A stretch of DNA of 64,000 bases. Origin: an uncultured Paracoccaceae bacterium. Its GTDB lineage: Bacteria; Pseudomonadota; Alphaproteobacteria; Rhodobacterales; Rhodobacteraceae. Shown one piece after another: positions 25,882-34,896 of the stretch. The notes beneath the pieces were generated by a model. That model searched no databases. It was not told the DNA's origin and worked only from the letters and a program-made list of their open reading frames with translations. The translations under genes and the position numbers were made by a program. Within the stretch, counting starts at the first letter, position 1. Every line of letters begins with the position of its first letter. Location: assembly GCA_958439195.1 (NCBI GenBank), contig OY288156.1, positions 1-64,000 of the forward strand. The letters run 5' to 3'.

Positions 25882-26982
25882 ATGTCCTTCAACACCTTTG
25901 GCCATATCTTTCGCGTCACCACCTGGGGCGAAAGCCACGGCCCCGCGCTGGGCTGCACGGTTGATGGTGTGCCGCCCGGCGTGGCGTTGACCGAGGCCGA
26001 CATCCAGCCCTGGATGGACAAGCGAAAGCCGGGCCAGAACAAGTTCACCACCCAACGGAAAGAACCTGATGAGGTGCGGATCCTGTCGGGTGTGTTCGAT
26101 GGCGGCACAACCGGCACCCCGATCCAGTTGATGATCGAAAACACCGACCAGCGGTCCAAGGATTATGGCGACATCGCGCAGGCCTTTCGCCCCGGCCATG
26201 CCGACATCACCTATCACCAGAAATACGGGGTTCGGGATTATCGTGGTGGTGGCCGGTCCAGCGCGCGCGAAACCGCGGCGCGGGTGGCCGCAGGGGCGGT
26301 GGCCCGCGCAGTGCTGGCACAGCTTGCCCCCGGCCTGCGGATCATTGGTTACATGGTCCAGATGGGCCCGCGCGGCATCGACCGCGCCCGCCTTGACCTT
26401 ACCGAGGTAGAGCGCAACCCCTTCTGGTGCCCCGATCCCGTCGCCGCGGCCGATTGGGCCGACTATCTGGATGACCTGCGCAAATCGCATAATTCCGTCG
26501 GCGCCGTGATCGAGGTGCTGGCGGACGGGGTCCCCCCCGGCCTTGGCGCCCCGTTGTATGGCAAGCTGGACAGCGACCTCGCCGCAGCGATGATGTCGAT
26601 CAACGCGGTAAAAGGGGTGGAAATCGGCGATGGCATGGCCGCCGCCGCCTTGACCGGTGTGGACAACGCCGATGAAATTCGCATGGGGCCAGACGGCCCG
26701 GAATTCCTGTCTAACCACGCAGGCGGCATCCTTGGCGGCATCTCCACCGGGCAGCCGGTGATCTGCCGTTTTGCCGTGAAACCGACCTCATCGATCCTGA
26801 CCCCGCGCCGTACGATCAACGCCAAGGGCGAAGAGATCGATCTGATCACAAAAGGCCGCCACGACCCCTGCGTCGGCATCCGCGCCGTCCCGGTGGGCGA
26901 GGCGATGATGGCCTGCGTGATCCTGGATCACCTGCTGTTGGATCGTGGGCAAACCGGTGGTCTGCGCGGCCAGATCGGCTAA
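25882..26982 (+). CDS. aroC: Chorismate synthase
   Basis: Last shikimate step: EPSP to chorismate, FMNH2-dependent, cytosolic. Signatures: FRVTTWGESHGPALGCTVDG at the N-terminus, the GRSSARETAARVAAGAVA block, and the C-terminal RHDPCVGIRAVPVGEAM. The ATG at 25882 gives 366 residues and the standard MSFNTFGHIF start; AGCAGGCAGG precedes it. Convergent with the downstream DMT gene. Confidence 0.97.
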   Translation: MSFNTFGHIFRVTTWGESHGPALGCTVDGVPPGVALTEADIQPWMDKRKPGQNKFTTQRKEPDEVRILSGVFDGGTTGTPIQLMIENTDQRSKDYGDIAQAFRPGHADITYHQKYGVRDYRGGGRSSARETAARVAAGAVARAVLAQLAPGLRIIGYMVQMGPRGIDRARLDLTEVERNPFWCPDPVAAADWADYLDDLRKSHNSVGAVIEVLADGVPPGLGAPLYGKLDSDLAAAMMSINAVKGVEIGDGMAAAALTGVDNADEIRMGPDGPEFLSNHAGGILGGISTGQPVICRFAVKPTSSILTPRRTINAKGEEIDLITKGRHDPCVGIRAVPVGEAMMACVILDHLLLDRGQTGGLRGQIG

Positions 26983-26994
26983 GTTGGTGGTGGG

Positions 26995-27876
26995 TCAGGT
27001 GGGGCGGCGGCTGATCTGCACCGCCAGGATGCCGCCGGCCACCACCGCCACCCCGATCCCGTCCAGCAGACCCAGACTTTCGCCCAGCAACAGCGCCGCA
27101 ATCAGCGTGCCGAAGAACGGGTTCAGGAAATGGAACGTCGCTGCCCGCGTCGCCCCGATGCGCCGCACCAGCGCGAACCAGATCAGCGTGGCGGCAAGGC
27201 CGGGAATGAACAGTTGGTAAACAAAGGCCAACGCCAATTTGGGTGTCGGATTCACCTGCCACGTCTCCAGCGGCCATGACAGCGCGGTCAACGCAACCGA
27301 CCCCGCCAGCATCTGCAACCCCACCACCATCAACAGCCCCGCCAACCCCCCCTGGCTTCCCGACGCCGCGCGCAGCGTCATCGTCGCCACCGCCAGCGCC
27401 AGCGCGCCCAGAATACACAGCGCCACCCCCAACGGATCGGCCCCGCCCGTCAACCGCGTGCCCATGATCAGCGCAACACCCGCAAACCCGGCGGCCAGCC
27501 CGGCCAGCCCCAAAGGCGGCAGCCGCTCGCCCCGCAACGCCCAGGACAGCGCCGCCACCATCAACGGCATCGACGCCGCAATGATAACCGCCAGCGACGC
27601 CTGAACCCATTGCATGGCCACGAAGTTCAACCCCAGATAGGCCGCGTTCTGCAACAATCCGAACGCCACCACAGATCGCCACTGCGCCCGGTCCAGCCGC
27701 CATTGCGCCCCCATCGCCCGTGCCACCGCCACCGCCAGCATCCCGGATATGGCAAAACGCAGCGCCAGCGCGGCCAAAGGCGGCGCATCGGCCACGATGA
27801 TCCGCGCCGTGGCAAAGGCCGACGACCACATCAGGCTGAACACCAGCCCCATGAAAACTGCGCGCAGATCCATCAT
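26995..27876 (-). CDS. EamA/DMT family membrane transporter
   Basis: 293 residues with about ten hydrophobic segments arranged as two EamA repeats (first GLVFSLMWSSAFATARIIV, second beginning near LGVALCILGALALAVATM). Metabolite exporters such as RhaT and YdcZ-like proteins share this fold; substrate unknown. Two adjacent ATGs (27876, 27873) follow GGAACGGAA; I take the first. It lies behind the HU terminator, so it is probably expressed separately. Confidence 0.85.
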   Translation of the reverse strand: MMDLRAVFMGLVFSLMWSSAFATARIIVADAPPLAALALRFAISGMLAVAVARAMGAQWRLDRAQWRSVVAFGLLQNAAYLGLNFVAMQWVQASLAVIIAASMPLMVAALSWALRGERLPPLGLAGLAAGFAGVALIMGTRLTGGADPLGVALCILGALALAVATMTLRAASGSQGGLAGLLMVVGLQMLAGSVALTALSWPLETWQVNPTPKLALAFVYQLFIPGLAATLIWFALVRRIGATRAATFHFLNPFFGTLIAALLLGESLGLLDGIGVAVVAGGILAVQISRRPT

Positions 27877-27885
27877 TTCCGTTCC

Positions 27886-27918
27886 AAAAACGAAAGGCCG
27901 CCCGTTGCGGGGCGGCCC
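27886..27918 (-). terminator. Intrinsic terminator of the HU gene
   Basis: 8-bp GC stem (27896-27903 with 27910-27917) followed on the minus strand by TTTCGTTTTTGG. A second small hairpin (CCTTTGGCC / GGCCAAGG, 27924-27942) lies between it and the HU stop. Confidence 0.8.
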
Positions 27919-27944
27919 ATTGCCTTGGCCTTTAGGCCAAAGGA

Positions 27945-28232
27945 TCAAGCGTTAACGCTGTCCTTCAACGCCTTGGCGATCGAGAATTTCACCTGCTTGT
28001 CGGCGGGCTTTGTCACCGTCTCACCGGTGGCCGGGTTGCGCACCTGGCGCTCGGGACGTGCGCGGCAGACGACCTTGCCCAGACCTGGCAGCGTCACGGC
28101 ACCACCGGCCGCCACTTCGGTTGCCACAACAGCGGCAATCGCATCCAGCGCAGCGCCGGCAGTTTTCTTGTCCGATCCCATCTGCTCGGCCAGGGCGGCA
28201 ACAAGCTGGGTTTTTGTCATCGGTTTATTCAT
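27945..28232 (-). CDS. hup: DNA-binding protein HU
   Basis: 95-residue nucleoid protein: MTKTQLVAALAEQMGSDKKT helical base, VTLPGLGKVVCRARPER strand and RNPATGETV DNA-wrapping arm motif. A DNA-bending dimer expected. ATG at 28232 with AAGGAACATC upstream. Own promoter and own terminator make this a single-gene unit. Confidence 0.95.
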   Translation of the reverse strand: MNKPMTKTQLVAALAEQMGSDKKTAGAALDAIAAVVATEVAAGGAVTLPGLGKVVCRARPERQVRNPATGETVTKPADKQVKFSIAKALKDSVNA

Positions 28233-28301
28233 ATGATGTTCCTTCGTTTACTGGTCCCGCATTCAGGCGGGGCTGTCCCTGTCCTTGAAGTGACTTGCGT
28301 C

Positions 28302-28330
28302 GCTAAAATCTGTTTTACCGAACAAATCAA
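28302..28330 (-). promoter_or_regulatory. Possible promoter of the HU gene
   Basis: Minus strand TTGATT, 17-base spacer, TTTAGC, in a locally A+T-rich segment. It would give a leader of about 60-70 bases. The -10 is weak. Confidence 0.35.
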
Positions 28331-28392
28331 GCGCATTCTGCCCGTTCCCGCCGCTTTACGCCGGGGGAAATGGCGGAAACATGCCGTGTCGG

Positions 28393-29871
28393 TCAGAGAA
28401 ACGCCGTTTCGTCAAAGCTGCGCAGCTTGCGGCTGTGAATGCGTTCGATCGGCATGGCGCGCAGCATTTCCATCGCCCGAACCCCGATCTGCAAATGCCG
28501 CGCGACCTGTGTCTTGTAGAATTCCGATGCCATTCCCGGCAGCTTCAACTCGCCATGCAGCGGCTTGTCCGACACGCACAGCAGCGTGCCATAAGGCACC
28601 CGGAACCGGAAACCGTTGGCCGCAATAGTGGCGCTTTCCATGTCCAGCGCGATAGCGCGTGACTGCGACAGGCGCTGCACCGGCCCAGATTGATCCCGCA
28701 ACTCCCAGTTGCGGTTGTCGATCGTGGCCACTGTTCCCGTGCGCATGATCCGCTTCAGCTCATAGCCTTCCAGTTGGGTCACTTCCTCAACCGCGTCTTC
28801 CAGCGCGATCTGAATCTCTGCCAGCGCCGGGATCGGCACCCAGATCGGCAGGTCATCATCCAGCACGTGATCCTCGCGCAGATAGGCATGTGCCAGCACG
28901 AAATCCCCCATCGACTGGGAATTCCGCAACCCCGCGCAATGGCCCACCATCAGCCAGGCATGCGGGCGCAGCACGGCGATATGGTCGGTCGCGGTCTTGG
29001 CATTCGATGGGCCTACCCCGATGTTCACCAGCGTGATGCCCTGCCCATCCGCCCGCTTCAGGTGATAGGTCGGCATCTGCGGCATCTTTGTGGGGTGGTG
29101 CAGCAGGCCATCGGGCGTTTCGATCACCTGATTGCCGGGTGCGACAAAGGCCGTATAGCCCGATGCCGCATCGGCCAGCACGGCCCTCGCATAGGCCTCG
29201 AACTCATCGACATAGAACTGATAGTTGGTAAACAGCACATGGTTCTGGAAATGCGCTGCATCGGTGGCTGTGTAATGCACCAGCCGGGCCAGTGAATAAT
29301 CCACCCGCTGCGCCGTGAACGGGGCCAGGGGCCGCGATCCATCAGCATGCACCTGCCGCGTGCCATTGACGATGTCATCATTCGTCGTCGCCAGATCGGG
29401 AACGTCGAACACATCCCGCAGCGAAAACTCCAGCACGCCTTCCTGTGGCACCGAAACCTTGGGGTTTCCCGCCACCGCGAAATGCACCGGGATCGGCGTT
29501 TCCGACAGGCCGATCAGCACCGGCTGCCCGTGATGGCGCACCAGCAATTCGATTTGCTGGATAAGGTAATTGCGAAACAGGTCCGGTCGCGTGACCGTGG
29601 TGGAATAGGTGCCGGGTTCCGCCACATGCCCGAATGACAGGCGCGAGTCGGTCTTTACATGGCTCGTCGTGGTCAGCCGGATTTCCGGGTAAAACGCCCG
29701 GATACGCGATGTGGGCTTGTTGCCGGTCACGGCCATTGTGAAATGCTGCGACAGAAAGGCGGTCGCCGCGAAATACAATTCTTCCAGCCGGTCAACGGCG
29801 GCAACCGGGTCCATGAACGCGTGATGTTCCATGGCGTCGGGGGTCAAAATCGGATGGGAGTCTTCGGTCAT
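28393..29871 (-). CDS. amn: AMP nucleosidase
   Basis: Hydrolyses AMP to adenine and ribose-5-phosphate, controlling AMP level. 492 residues, close to E. coli Amn. It has the N-terminal alpha/beta domain (SRIRAFYPEIRLTTTSHVKTD) and a C-terminal nucleoside-phosphorylase-like catalytic domain (GVGPSNAKTATDHIAVLRPH, GHCAGLRNSQSMGDFVLA, ALDMESATIAANG with the catalytic-type Asp-Met-Glu). Weak AAAGAA ribosome site. Single gene; diverges from the epimerase-like gene. Confidence 0.95.
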   Translation of the reverse strand: MTEDSHPILTPDAMEHHAFMDPVAAVDRLEELYFAATAFLSQHFTMAVTGNKPTSRIRAFYPEIRLTTTSHVKTDSRLSFGHVAEPGTYSTTVTRPDLFRNYLIQQIELLVRHHGQPVLIGLSETPIPVHFAVAGNPKVSVPQEGVLEFSLRDVFDVPDLATTNDDIVNGTRQVHADGSRPLAPFTAQRVDYSLARLVHYTATDAAHFQNHVLFTNYQFYVDEFEAYARAVLADAASGYTAFVAPGNQVIETPDGLLHHPTKMPQMPTYHLKRADGQGITLVNIGVGPSNAKTATDHIAVLRPHAWLMVGHCAGLRNSQSMGDFVLAHAYLREDHVLDDDLPIWVPIPALAEIQIALEDAVEEVTQLEGYELKRIMRTGTVATIDNRNWELRDQSGPVQRLSQSRAIALDMESATIAANGFRFRVPYGTLLCVSDKPLHGELKLPGMASEFYKTQVARHLQIGVRAMEMLRAMPIERIHSRKLRSFDETAFL

Positions 29872-29997
29872 TTCTTTGTTCTTGTTCTTTCACTACTCGT
29901 AATTTGATCACGCATCTAATCCGAAACGGGGTGCCTTGCGCAAGTGAAGCCTTTGCAACAGCTTGCGCAGGGCCGTTTGCCGGGAAATAGTCGCGCC

Positions 29998-30876
29998 ATG
30001 AAAACGCTTCTTTCCATCGGCCACGGCTATTCCGCACAGGCGCTTGCCCGCCTTCTTCTTCCGCAGGGCTGGGTGGTGATCGGCACCACGCGCAGCCCCG
30101 ATCGCGCCCGCGCGTTCGCGGATCAGGGGGTGGAGCCCCTGCTTTTGCCCGGCCCCTTGGCCCCGGCACTGGCCCGCGCCAGCCATATCCTCACCTCCGT
30201 ATCCCCCGATGCGGCTGGCGATCCCATCTTGCGCGATCATGCCTCCGAACTCAGCACCGCCCGCCCGGACTGGGTGGGTTATCTGTCCACCACGGCCGTC
30301 TACGGCGATCATCACGGCGGCTGGGTGAGCGAGGATACCCCCCTCACCCCCGCCACCCCGCGCGGCCAGGCCCGCGTGGCAGCGGAATCCGCATGGGGCG
30401 AACTCGGCCTGCCGCTCCACATCTTCCGCCTTGCGGGTATCTACGGCCCCGGTCGCGGCCCGTTTGAAAAGGTCCGCGACGGCACCGCCCGCCGCATCAT
30501 CAAACCCGGTCAGGTGTTCAGCCGCATTCATGTCGATGACATCGCGCGGACCCTGGCCGCCTCGATGAACCACCCGCAGCCGGGGGCGGTCTACAACCTC
30601 TGCGACGATGACCCCGCCCCGCCCGAAGATGTCATCGCCCATACCGCCGAACTCCTCGGCCTGCCATTGCCGCCTGCGATCCCCTATGATCAGGCCGATC
30701 TTACCCCGATGGCGCGCAGCTTTTATGCCGAAAGCAAGCGGGTCAGGAACGACCGCATCAAGCAGGATCTTGGCATCACCCTGCTTTACCCCACCTATCG
30801 CCAGGGTCTCTCCGCCCTTCTCTCTGCTGAAAGCGGACCGTCAGATTTGTCGTCCCCCGACCTCCGTCCCGCGTAA
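29998..30876 (+). CDS. NAD-dependent epimerase/dehydratase-like (extended SDR) protein
   Basis: 292 residues from the ATG at 29998. The N-terminus LLSIGHGYSAQALARLL replaces the usual GxxGxxG with GHGYSA, as in the YeeZ/SDR-a5-like group. VGYLSTTAVYGDHHG contains the STTAVYG catalytic block, but the SDR Tyr-x3-Lys appears as RGQARVAAE at the expected place, so catalytic Tyr/Lys may be missing. FRLAGIYGPGRGPFEKV and HVDDIARTLAASM are typical. Function unknown. Confidence 0.8.
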   Translation: MKTLLSIGHGYSAQALARLLLPQGWVVIGTTRSPDRARAFADQGVEPLLLPGPLAPALARASHILTSVSPDAAGDPILRDHASELSTARPDWVGYLSTTAVYGDHHGGWVSEDTPLTPATPRGQARVAAESAWGELGLPLHIFRLAGIYGPGRGPFEKVRDGTARRIIKPGQVFSRIHVDDIARTLAASMNHPQPGAVYNLCDDDPAPPEDVIAHTAELLGLPLPPAIPYDQADLTPMARSFYAESKRVRNDRIKQDLGITLLYPTYRQGLSALLSAESGPSDLSSPDLRPA

Positions 30877-31108
30877 GTGGGAAGGGGATGGGAACACCTT
30901 CAACAGAAAATCACGCCTCCGTTACTTTTTTCCCGTGGCAGGGTTGAATTGATGCATCCCATACCCACCTAATCCACGCGGACCGGGCCCCTCTGACGCG
31001 AAAGCGCCATGTCGGACCGCATCGAGTGCGTCTCGATGTCATGCCCGGACCTGTGATCGGCTGACCTCCAGACGCGTTTCATTTGCGTCGCAAAAAGGGT
31101 CAGCACGT
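30877..31108 (+). other. Leader region of the terC gene with possible structured RNA
   Basis: No gene seen. Between 30983 and 31048 the sequence can fold into a three-way junction: CCGGGC (30983-30988) pairs with GCCCGG (31043-31048) and encloses a CGC-GAAA-GCG hairpin (30997-31006, GNRA tetraloop) and a 7-bp CATCGAG/CTCGATG hairpin (31020-31038). terC/alx genes elsewhere follow a manganese riboswitch (yybP-ykoY), but I cannot find its conserved loops here. Confidence 0.4.
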
Positions 31109-32104
31109 ATGGAATTCCTGTTTCTTTTATTTCTGGGCAAGCCGCTGTGGATGTGGCTTCTTTTCATCACACTGGTTGTGGCGCTTCTGGCCTTCGACCT
31201 TGGCGTTCTGCACAAGGACGGCGATCATGAAATCGGCGTCGCAGAAAGCCTGAAGCTGTCTGCCATGTATATCACCCTCGGCATTGCCTTTTCGGGCTTT
31301 GTCTACTGGCAGATGGGGTGGGAACCGACGGCCCAGTATCTGACCGCCTTCGTCGTGGAAAAGACGCTGGCAATGGACAACGTCTTTGTCATCGCGCTGA
31401 TCTTTTCCTTCTTTGCCGTGCCGCGCGCCTATCAACACCGCGTGCTGTTCTGGGGCATTCTTGGCGTGATCGTGCTGCGCGGCATCATGATCGGGCTGGG
31501 GGCAACCATCGTCGCTTCCTATTCCTGGGTGCTGTATATCTTTGCGGTGTTCCTGATCTTTACCGGGATAAAGATGATGTTCGCGGGCGAATCCGACCAC
31601 AACATCGCCAACAACCCGCTGCTGAAATTCATCAAGCGCCGCTTCCGCGTGACCGAAGACCTGCACGGCAACAACTTCTTTGTCCAAAAGCCTGATGCCG
31701 GGGGCAAGATGGTCCGCTGGGCCACGCCGCTGTTCATCGCGCTGATCCTGATCGAAATTGCCGATCTGGTTTTCGCGGTCGACTCGGTGCCTGCGGTATT
31801 CACCATCACCACCGACCCCTACATCGTCTACACCTCCAACATCTTCGCCATACTTGGCCTGCGCGCCCTTTACTTCGCGCTGGCCGCCATCCTGCACCGC
31901 TTCGCCTATCTGAAATACGCGCTGTCGCTGCTACTGGTGTTTATCGGGTCCAAGATCTTTATCGCCGACGCGATGGGATGGGAAAAGTTCCCGCCCAGCT
32001 GGTCACTTGGCATCACCTTCGCCATCCTTGCGGCGGGCGTTATCTTCTCGCTGTGGAAAACCAAGGACGAACCAAAGCTCGAACTGGCGAAACCCGCCGA
32101 GTGA
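31109..32104 (+). CDS. TerC/Alx family integral membrane protein
   Basis: 331 residues with about nine hydrophobic segments. Family motifs: FDLGVLHKD near the N-terminus, VVEKTLAMDNVFVIALIFSF and LILIEIADLVFAVDSVPAVF, whose membrane acidic residues (E, D) are thought to bind metal; Alx exports manganese in E. coli, and TerC members are linked to tellurite resistance and to loading metal on exoenzymes. A cytoplasmic loop (about 165-205) separates the two halves. Metal transport is inference from the family. Confidence 0.92.
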   Translation: MEFLFLLFLGKPLWMWLLFITLVVALLAFDLGVLHKDGDHEIGVAESLKLSAMYITLGIAFSGFVYWQMGWEPTAQYLTAFVVEKTLAMDNVFVIALIFSFFAVPRAYQHRVLFWGILGVIVLRGIMIGLGATIVASYSWVLYIFAVFLIFTGIKMMFAGESDHNIANNPLLKFIKRRFRVTEDLHGNNFFVQKPDAGGKMVRWATPLFIALILIEIADLVFAVDSVPAVFTITTDPYIVYTSNIFAILGLRALYFALAAILHRFAYLKYALSLLLVFIGSKIFIADAMGWEKFPPSWSLGITFAILAAGVIFSLWKTKDEPKLELAKPAE

Positions 32105-32118
32105 GGCTAGACGCACAG

Positions 32119-32144
32119 GCGCCCGGACCGACAGGTTCGGGCGC
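32119..32144 (+). terminator. Weak terminator-like hairpin after terC
   Basis: GCGCCCGGACC / GGTTCGGGCGC (11 bp with one G-T) around a GACA loop, followed by TTCAATTCC. It may only partly stop transcription into the sodium-channel gene 26 bases further on. Confidence 0.5.
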
Positions 32145-32170
32145 TTCAATTCCAAACTGGTAGGCCCCCG

Positions 32171-32947
32171 ATGACCGCCCTGCGTTCCCAAGTTGCCGCA
32201 TTCCTTGACCGTCCCGCTGTCACCCGCTTCATCCTCGCGGTTATCATCTTCAACGCCGTCATCCTCGGGCTGGAAACATCCAAACCCGCCATGGCCGCGG
32301 CGGGTGACACGATCCTGTTCCTCGACCGGCTCTGCCTCGCCATCTTCATCATCGAACTGGCGCTGAAACTCTTTGCCCATGGGGGGCGCTTCTTCCGCTC
32401 TGGCTGGAACCTGTTCGACCTCGCCGTCGTGGGCGTGGCCCTTCTGCCTGCCAGCGGTGGCCTCTCGGTCCTGCGGGCGCTGCGGGTGCTGCGGGTGCTG
32501 CGCGTCATCTCCATCGCGCCCAGCCTGCGCCGCGTGGTCGAAGGCTTCCTTCGCGCCCTGCCGGGGATGGGGTCGGTCGCACTTCTGATCGGACTGATTT
32601 ATTACATCAGCGCCGTCATGGCGACGAAACTCTTTGCCGCCAGCTTCCCCGACTGGTTCGGCGACCTTGGCCTTTCTGCCTATTCCCTGTTTCAGATCAT
32701 GACGCTGGAAAGCTGGTCGATGGGCATCGTCCGCCCGGTAATGGAAGTCTACCCCTACGCATGGGCCTTCTTCGTGCCTTTCATCCTGGCCACCACCTTC
32801 GCCGTGATGAACCTGCTGGTCGGCCTTATTGTGAACTCCATGCAAGAGGCCGCCTCCGTCGAACAGGCCGAGGCCGAACGGGACAAGCACGCCGAACTCA
32901 TGGCAAGGCTGGACGCCATCGAACGCCGCCTGACGGAAAAGGGCTAA
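32171..32947 (+). CDS. Voltage-gated sodium channel of the NaChBac family
   Basis: A 258-residue single six-helix ion-transport unit, forming tetramers in this family. S4 is seen as LRALRVLRVLRVISIAPSLRR with arginines spaced by three (R102, R105, R108, R111). The pore filter is TLESWSMG (residues 178-185), identical to the filter of structurally known bacterial Na channels such as NavAb. The C-terminal coiled coil (VNSMQEAASVEQAEAERDKH...LDAIERRL) matches the tetramerisation bundle. Likely Na-selective, linked to motility, pH or membrane-potential signalling. Convergent with dxs. Confidence 0.94.
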   Translation: MTALRSQVAAFLDRPAVTRFILAVIIFNAVILGLETSKPAMAAAGDTILFLDRLCLAIFIIELALKLFAHGGRFFRSGWNLFDLAVVGVALLPASGGLSVLRALRVLRVLRVISIAPSLRRVVEGFLRALPGMGSVALLIGLIYYISAVMATKLFAASFPDWFGDLGLSAYSLFQIMTLESWSMGIVRPVMEVYPYAWAFFVPFILATTFAVMNLLVGLIVNSMQEAASVEQAEAERDKHAELMARLDAIERRLTEKG

Positions 32948-32954
32948 GCCCCCG

Positions 32955-34868
32955 TCAGGCCCGCTTTCCCACCACCGCAACCCCCAGCGTGGCCAGCACC
33001 TTCGCCTCAATCTGCGCAGCGTCCATTCCGGCCACCTGATACATCCGTTCCGGGCTGGCCTGGTCGATGAATATATCCGGCAATACCATGCTGCGATACT
33101 TCAACCCACGGTCAAACACGCCCTCATCGGCCAGCAGTTGCGCCACATGGCTGCCAAAGCCGCCCACCGCGCCTTCCTCTACCGTGATCAACGCCTCATG
33201 GTGGCGTGCCGCATTCAGGATCAGGTCACGGTCCAGCGGCTTGGCGAACCGCGCATCAATCACCGTCGGCGCAATCCCACGCTGGGCCAGCGCCTCGGCG
33301 GCCTTCAACACTTCGGCCAGCCGCGTGCCGAATGAAAGGATCGCCACCCGCGCACCCTCACGAACAACACGCCCCTCCCCGATCTTCAGCGGCACGCCCC
33401 GCACAGGCATTTCGCACCCCACGCCATCCCCGCGCGGAAAGCGGAACGCAATCGGCCCGTCATCATGTGCCACGGCGGTGGCCACCATATGCACCAACTC
33501 GGCCTCATCCGCCGCGGCCATCACCACGATACCGGGCAGGTTCGCCAGAAACGCCACATCGAAACTGCCCGCATGGGTCGCACCATCCGCGCCCACCAAT
33601 CCCGCCCGATCAATGGCAAATCGCACGGGCAACCGCTGGATTGCCACGTCATGCACCACCTGATCATAGCCGCGCTGCAAGAAGGTGGAATAAATCGCAC
33701 AGAACGGCTTCATCCCGCCCGCCGCCAGCCCCGCGCTGAACGTCACCGCATGTTGCTCGGCAATCCCGACGTCGAAACAGCGCCTTGGAAAGCGGTCGGC
33801 AAACAGGTTCAACCCCGTGCCATCCGGCATGGCGGCCGTCACCGCCACGATCTTCTCATCCCGCTCGGCCTCGGCAATCAACGATTGCGCGAACACCTTG
33901 GTATAGCTTGGCGCATTCGACACCGCCTTCGCCTGCACCCCGGTCAGCACGTCGAACTTGCCCGTTGCATGGCCCCGGTCCCGTGCGGCTTCCGCAGGGG
34001 CATAGCCCTTGCCCTTTTTCGTCAGCACATGAATCAGCATCGGCCCCGTGGCCCGCGCCTTCACCGTGCGCAGCACCGCCAACATTTGTTCCAGATCATG
34101 CCCGTCGATGGGGCCGATATAGGAAAACCCCAATTCCTCAAACAGCGTCCCGCCCACGGCCATGCCTTTCAGCATTTCCTTGGCACGCCGCGCGCCTTCC
34201 TGAAACGGTCCGGGCAACAGGCCCACCGCGCTTTTTGCCGCTGCCTTCAAATCCTGAAACGGGGCCTCGGCATACATCCGCGACAAATAGGATGACAACG
34301 CCCCCACCGGCGGCGCGATCGACATTTCGTTGTCGTTCAGGATAACGAACAGTCGCTTCTTCAGGTGGCCTGCGTTGTTCATCGCCTCAAAGGCCATGCC
34401 CGCGCTCATCGACCCGTCACCGATCACCGCGATCGCATCACCCGGATCACCGCCCAGATCGCGCGCCGCCGCAAACCCCAGCGCAGCGGAAATCGACGTC
34501 GACGAATGTGCCGCGCCAAACGGATCAAAGGCAGACTCGCTGCGCTTGGTGAACCCCGACAGCCCCCCTTCGGTCCGCAAGGTGCGGATACGGTCCCGCC
34601 GCCCGGTCAAGATCTTGTGCGGATAGCACTGATGCCCCACGTCCCAGATCAGCTTGTCCCGCGGCGTGTCGAAAACAGCGTGAACAGCCACGGTCAACTC
34701 GACCACACCAAGACCTGCCCCCAGATGCCCGCCCGTCTGTGAAACCGCGCTGATCGTTTCGGCACGCAGCTCATCCGCCACCTGCCGCAACTCACGGTCA
34801 CTCAGCCCTTTCAGGTCGGATGGAAAACTCACCCGGTCCAGCAGCGGTGTCTTGGGTCGATCGGTCAT
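32955..34868 (-). CDS. dxs: 1-deoxy-D-xylulose-5-phosphate synthase
   Basis: First MEP-pathway enzyme: pyruvate plus glyceraldehyde-3-phosphate to DXP, TPP-dependent. 637 residues. TPP/Mg motif GDGSMSAGMAFEAMNNAG, catalytic-region SQTGGHLGAGLGVVELTVAVH and VGHQCYPHKILTGR, transketolase pyrimidine domain with FAIDRAGLVGADGATHAGSFD. Fourth gene of a minus-strand deacetylase-xseB-ispA-dxs unit, 28 bases after ispA. Confidence 0.97.
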   Translation of the reverse strand: MTDRPKTPLLDRVSFPSDLKGLSDRELRQVADELRAETISAVSQTGGHLGAGLGVVELTVAVHAVFDTPRDKLIWDVGHQCYPHKILTGRRDRIRTLRTEGGLSGFTKRSESAFDPFGAAHSSTSISAALGFAAARDLGGDPGDAIAVIGDGSMSAGMAFEAMNNAGHLKKRLFVILNDNEMSIAPPVGALSSYLSRMYAEAPFQDLKAAAKSAVGLLPGPFQEGARRAKEMLKGMAVGGTLFEELGFSYIGPIDGHDLEQMLAVLRTVKARATGPMLIHVLTKKGKGYAPAEAARDRGHATGKFDVLTGVQAKAVSNAPSYTKVFAQSLIAEAERDEKIVAVTAAMPDGTGLNLFADRFPRRCFDVGIAEQHAVTFSAGLAAGGMKPFCAIYSTFLQRGYDQVVHDVAIQRLPVRFAIDRAGLVGADGATHAGSFDVAFLANLPGIVVMAAADEAELVHMVATAVAHDDGPIAFRFPRGDGVGCEMPVRGVPLKIGEGRVVREGARVAILSFGTRLAEVLKAAEALAQRGIAPTVIDARFAKPLDRDLILNAARHHEALITVEEGAVGGFGSHVAQLLADEGVFDRGLKYRSMVLPDIFIDQASPERMYQVAGMDAAQIEAKVLATLGVAVVGKRA

Positions 34869-34896
34869 ACTGCCCTCCAGCGGGCCAAGCGCCGCG

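Noticed and set aside
30877..31108. yybP-ykoY manganese riboswitch before terC
   Set aside because: The conserved internal-loop sequences of that class are not visible; only a different possible fold is reported.
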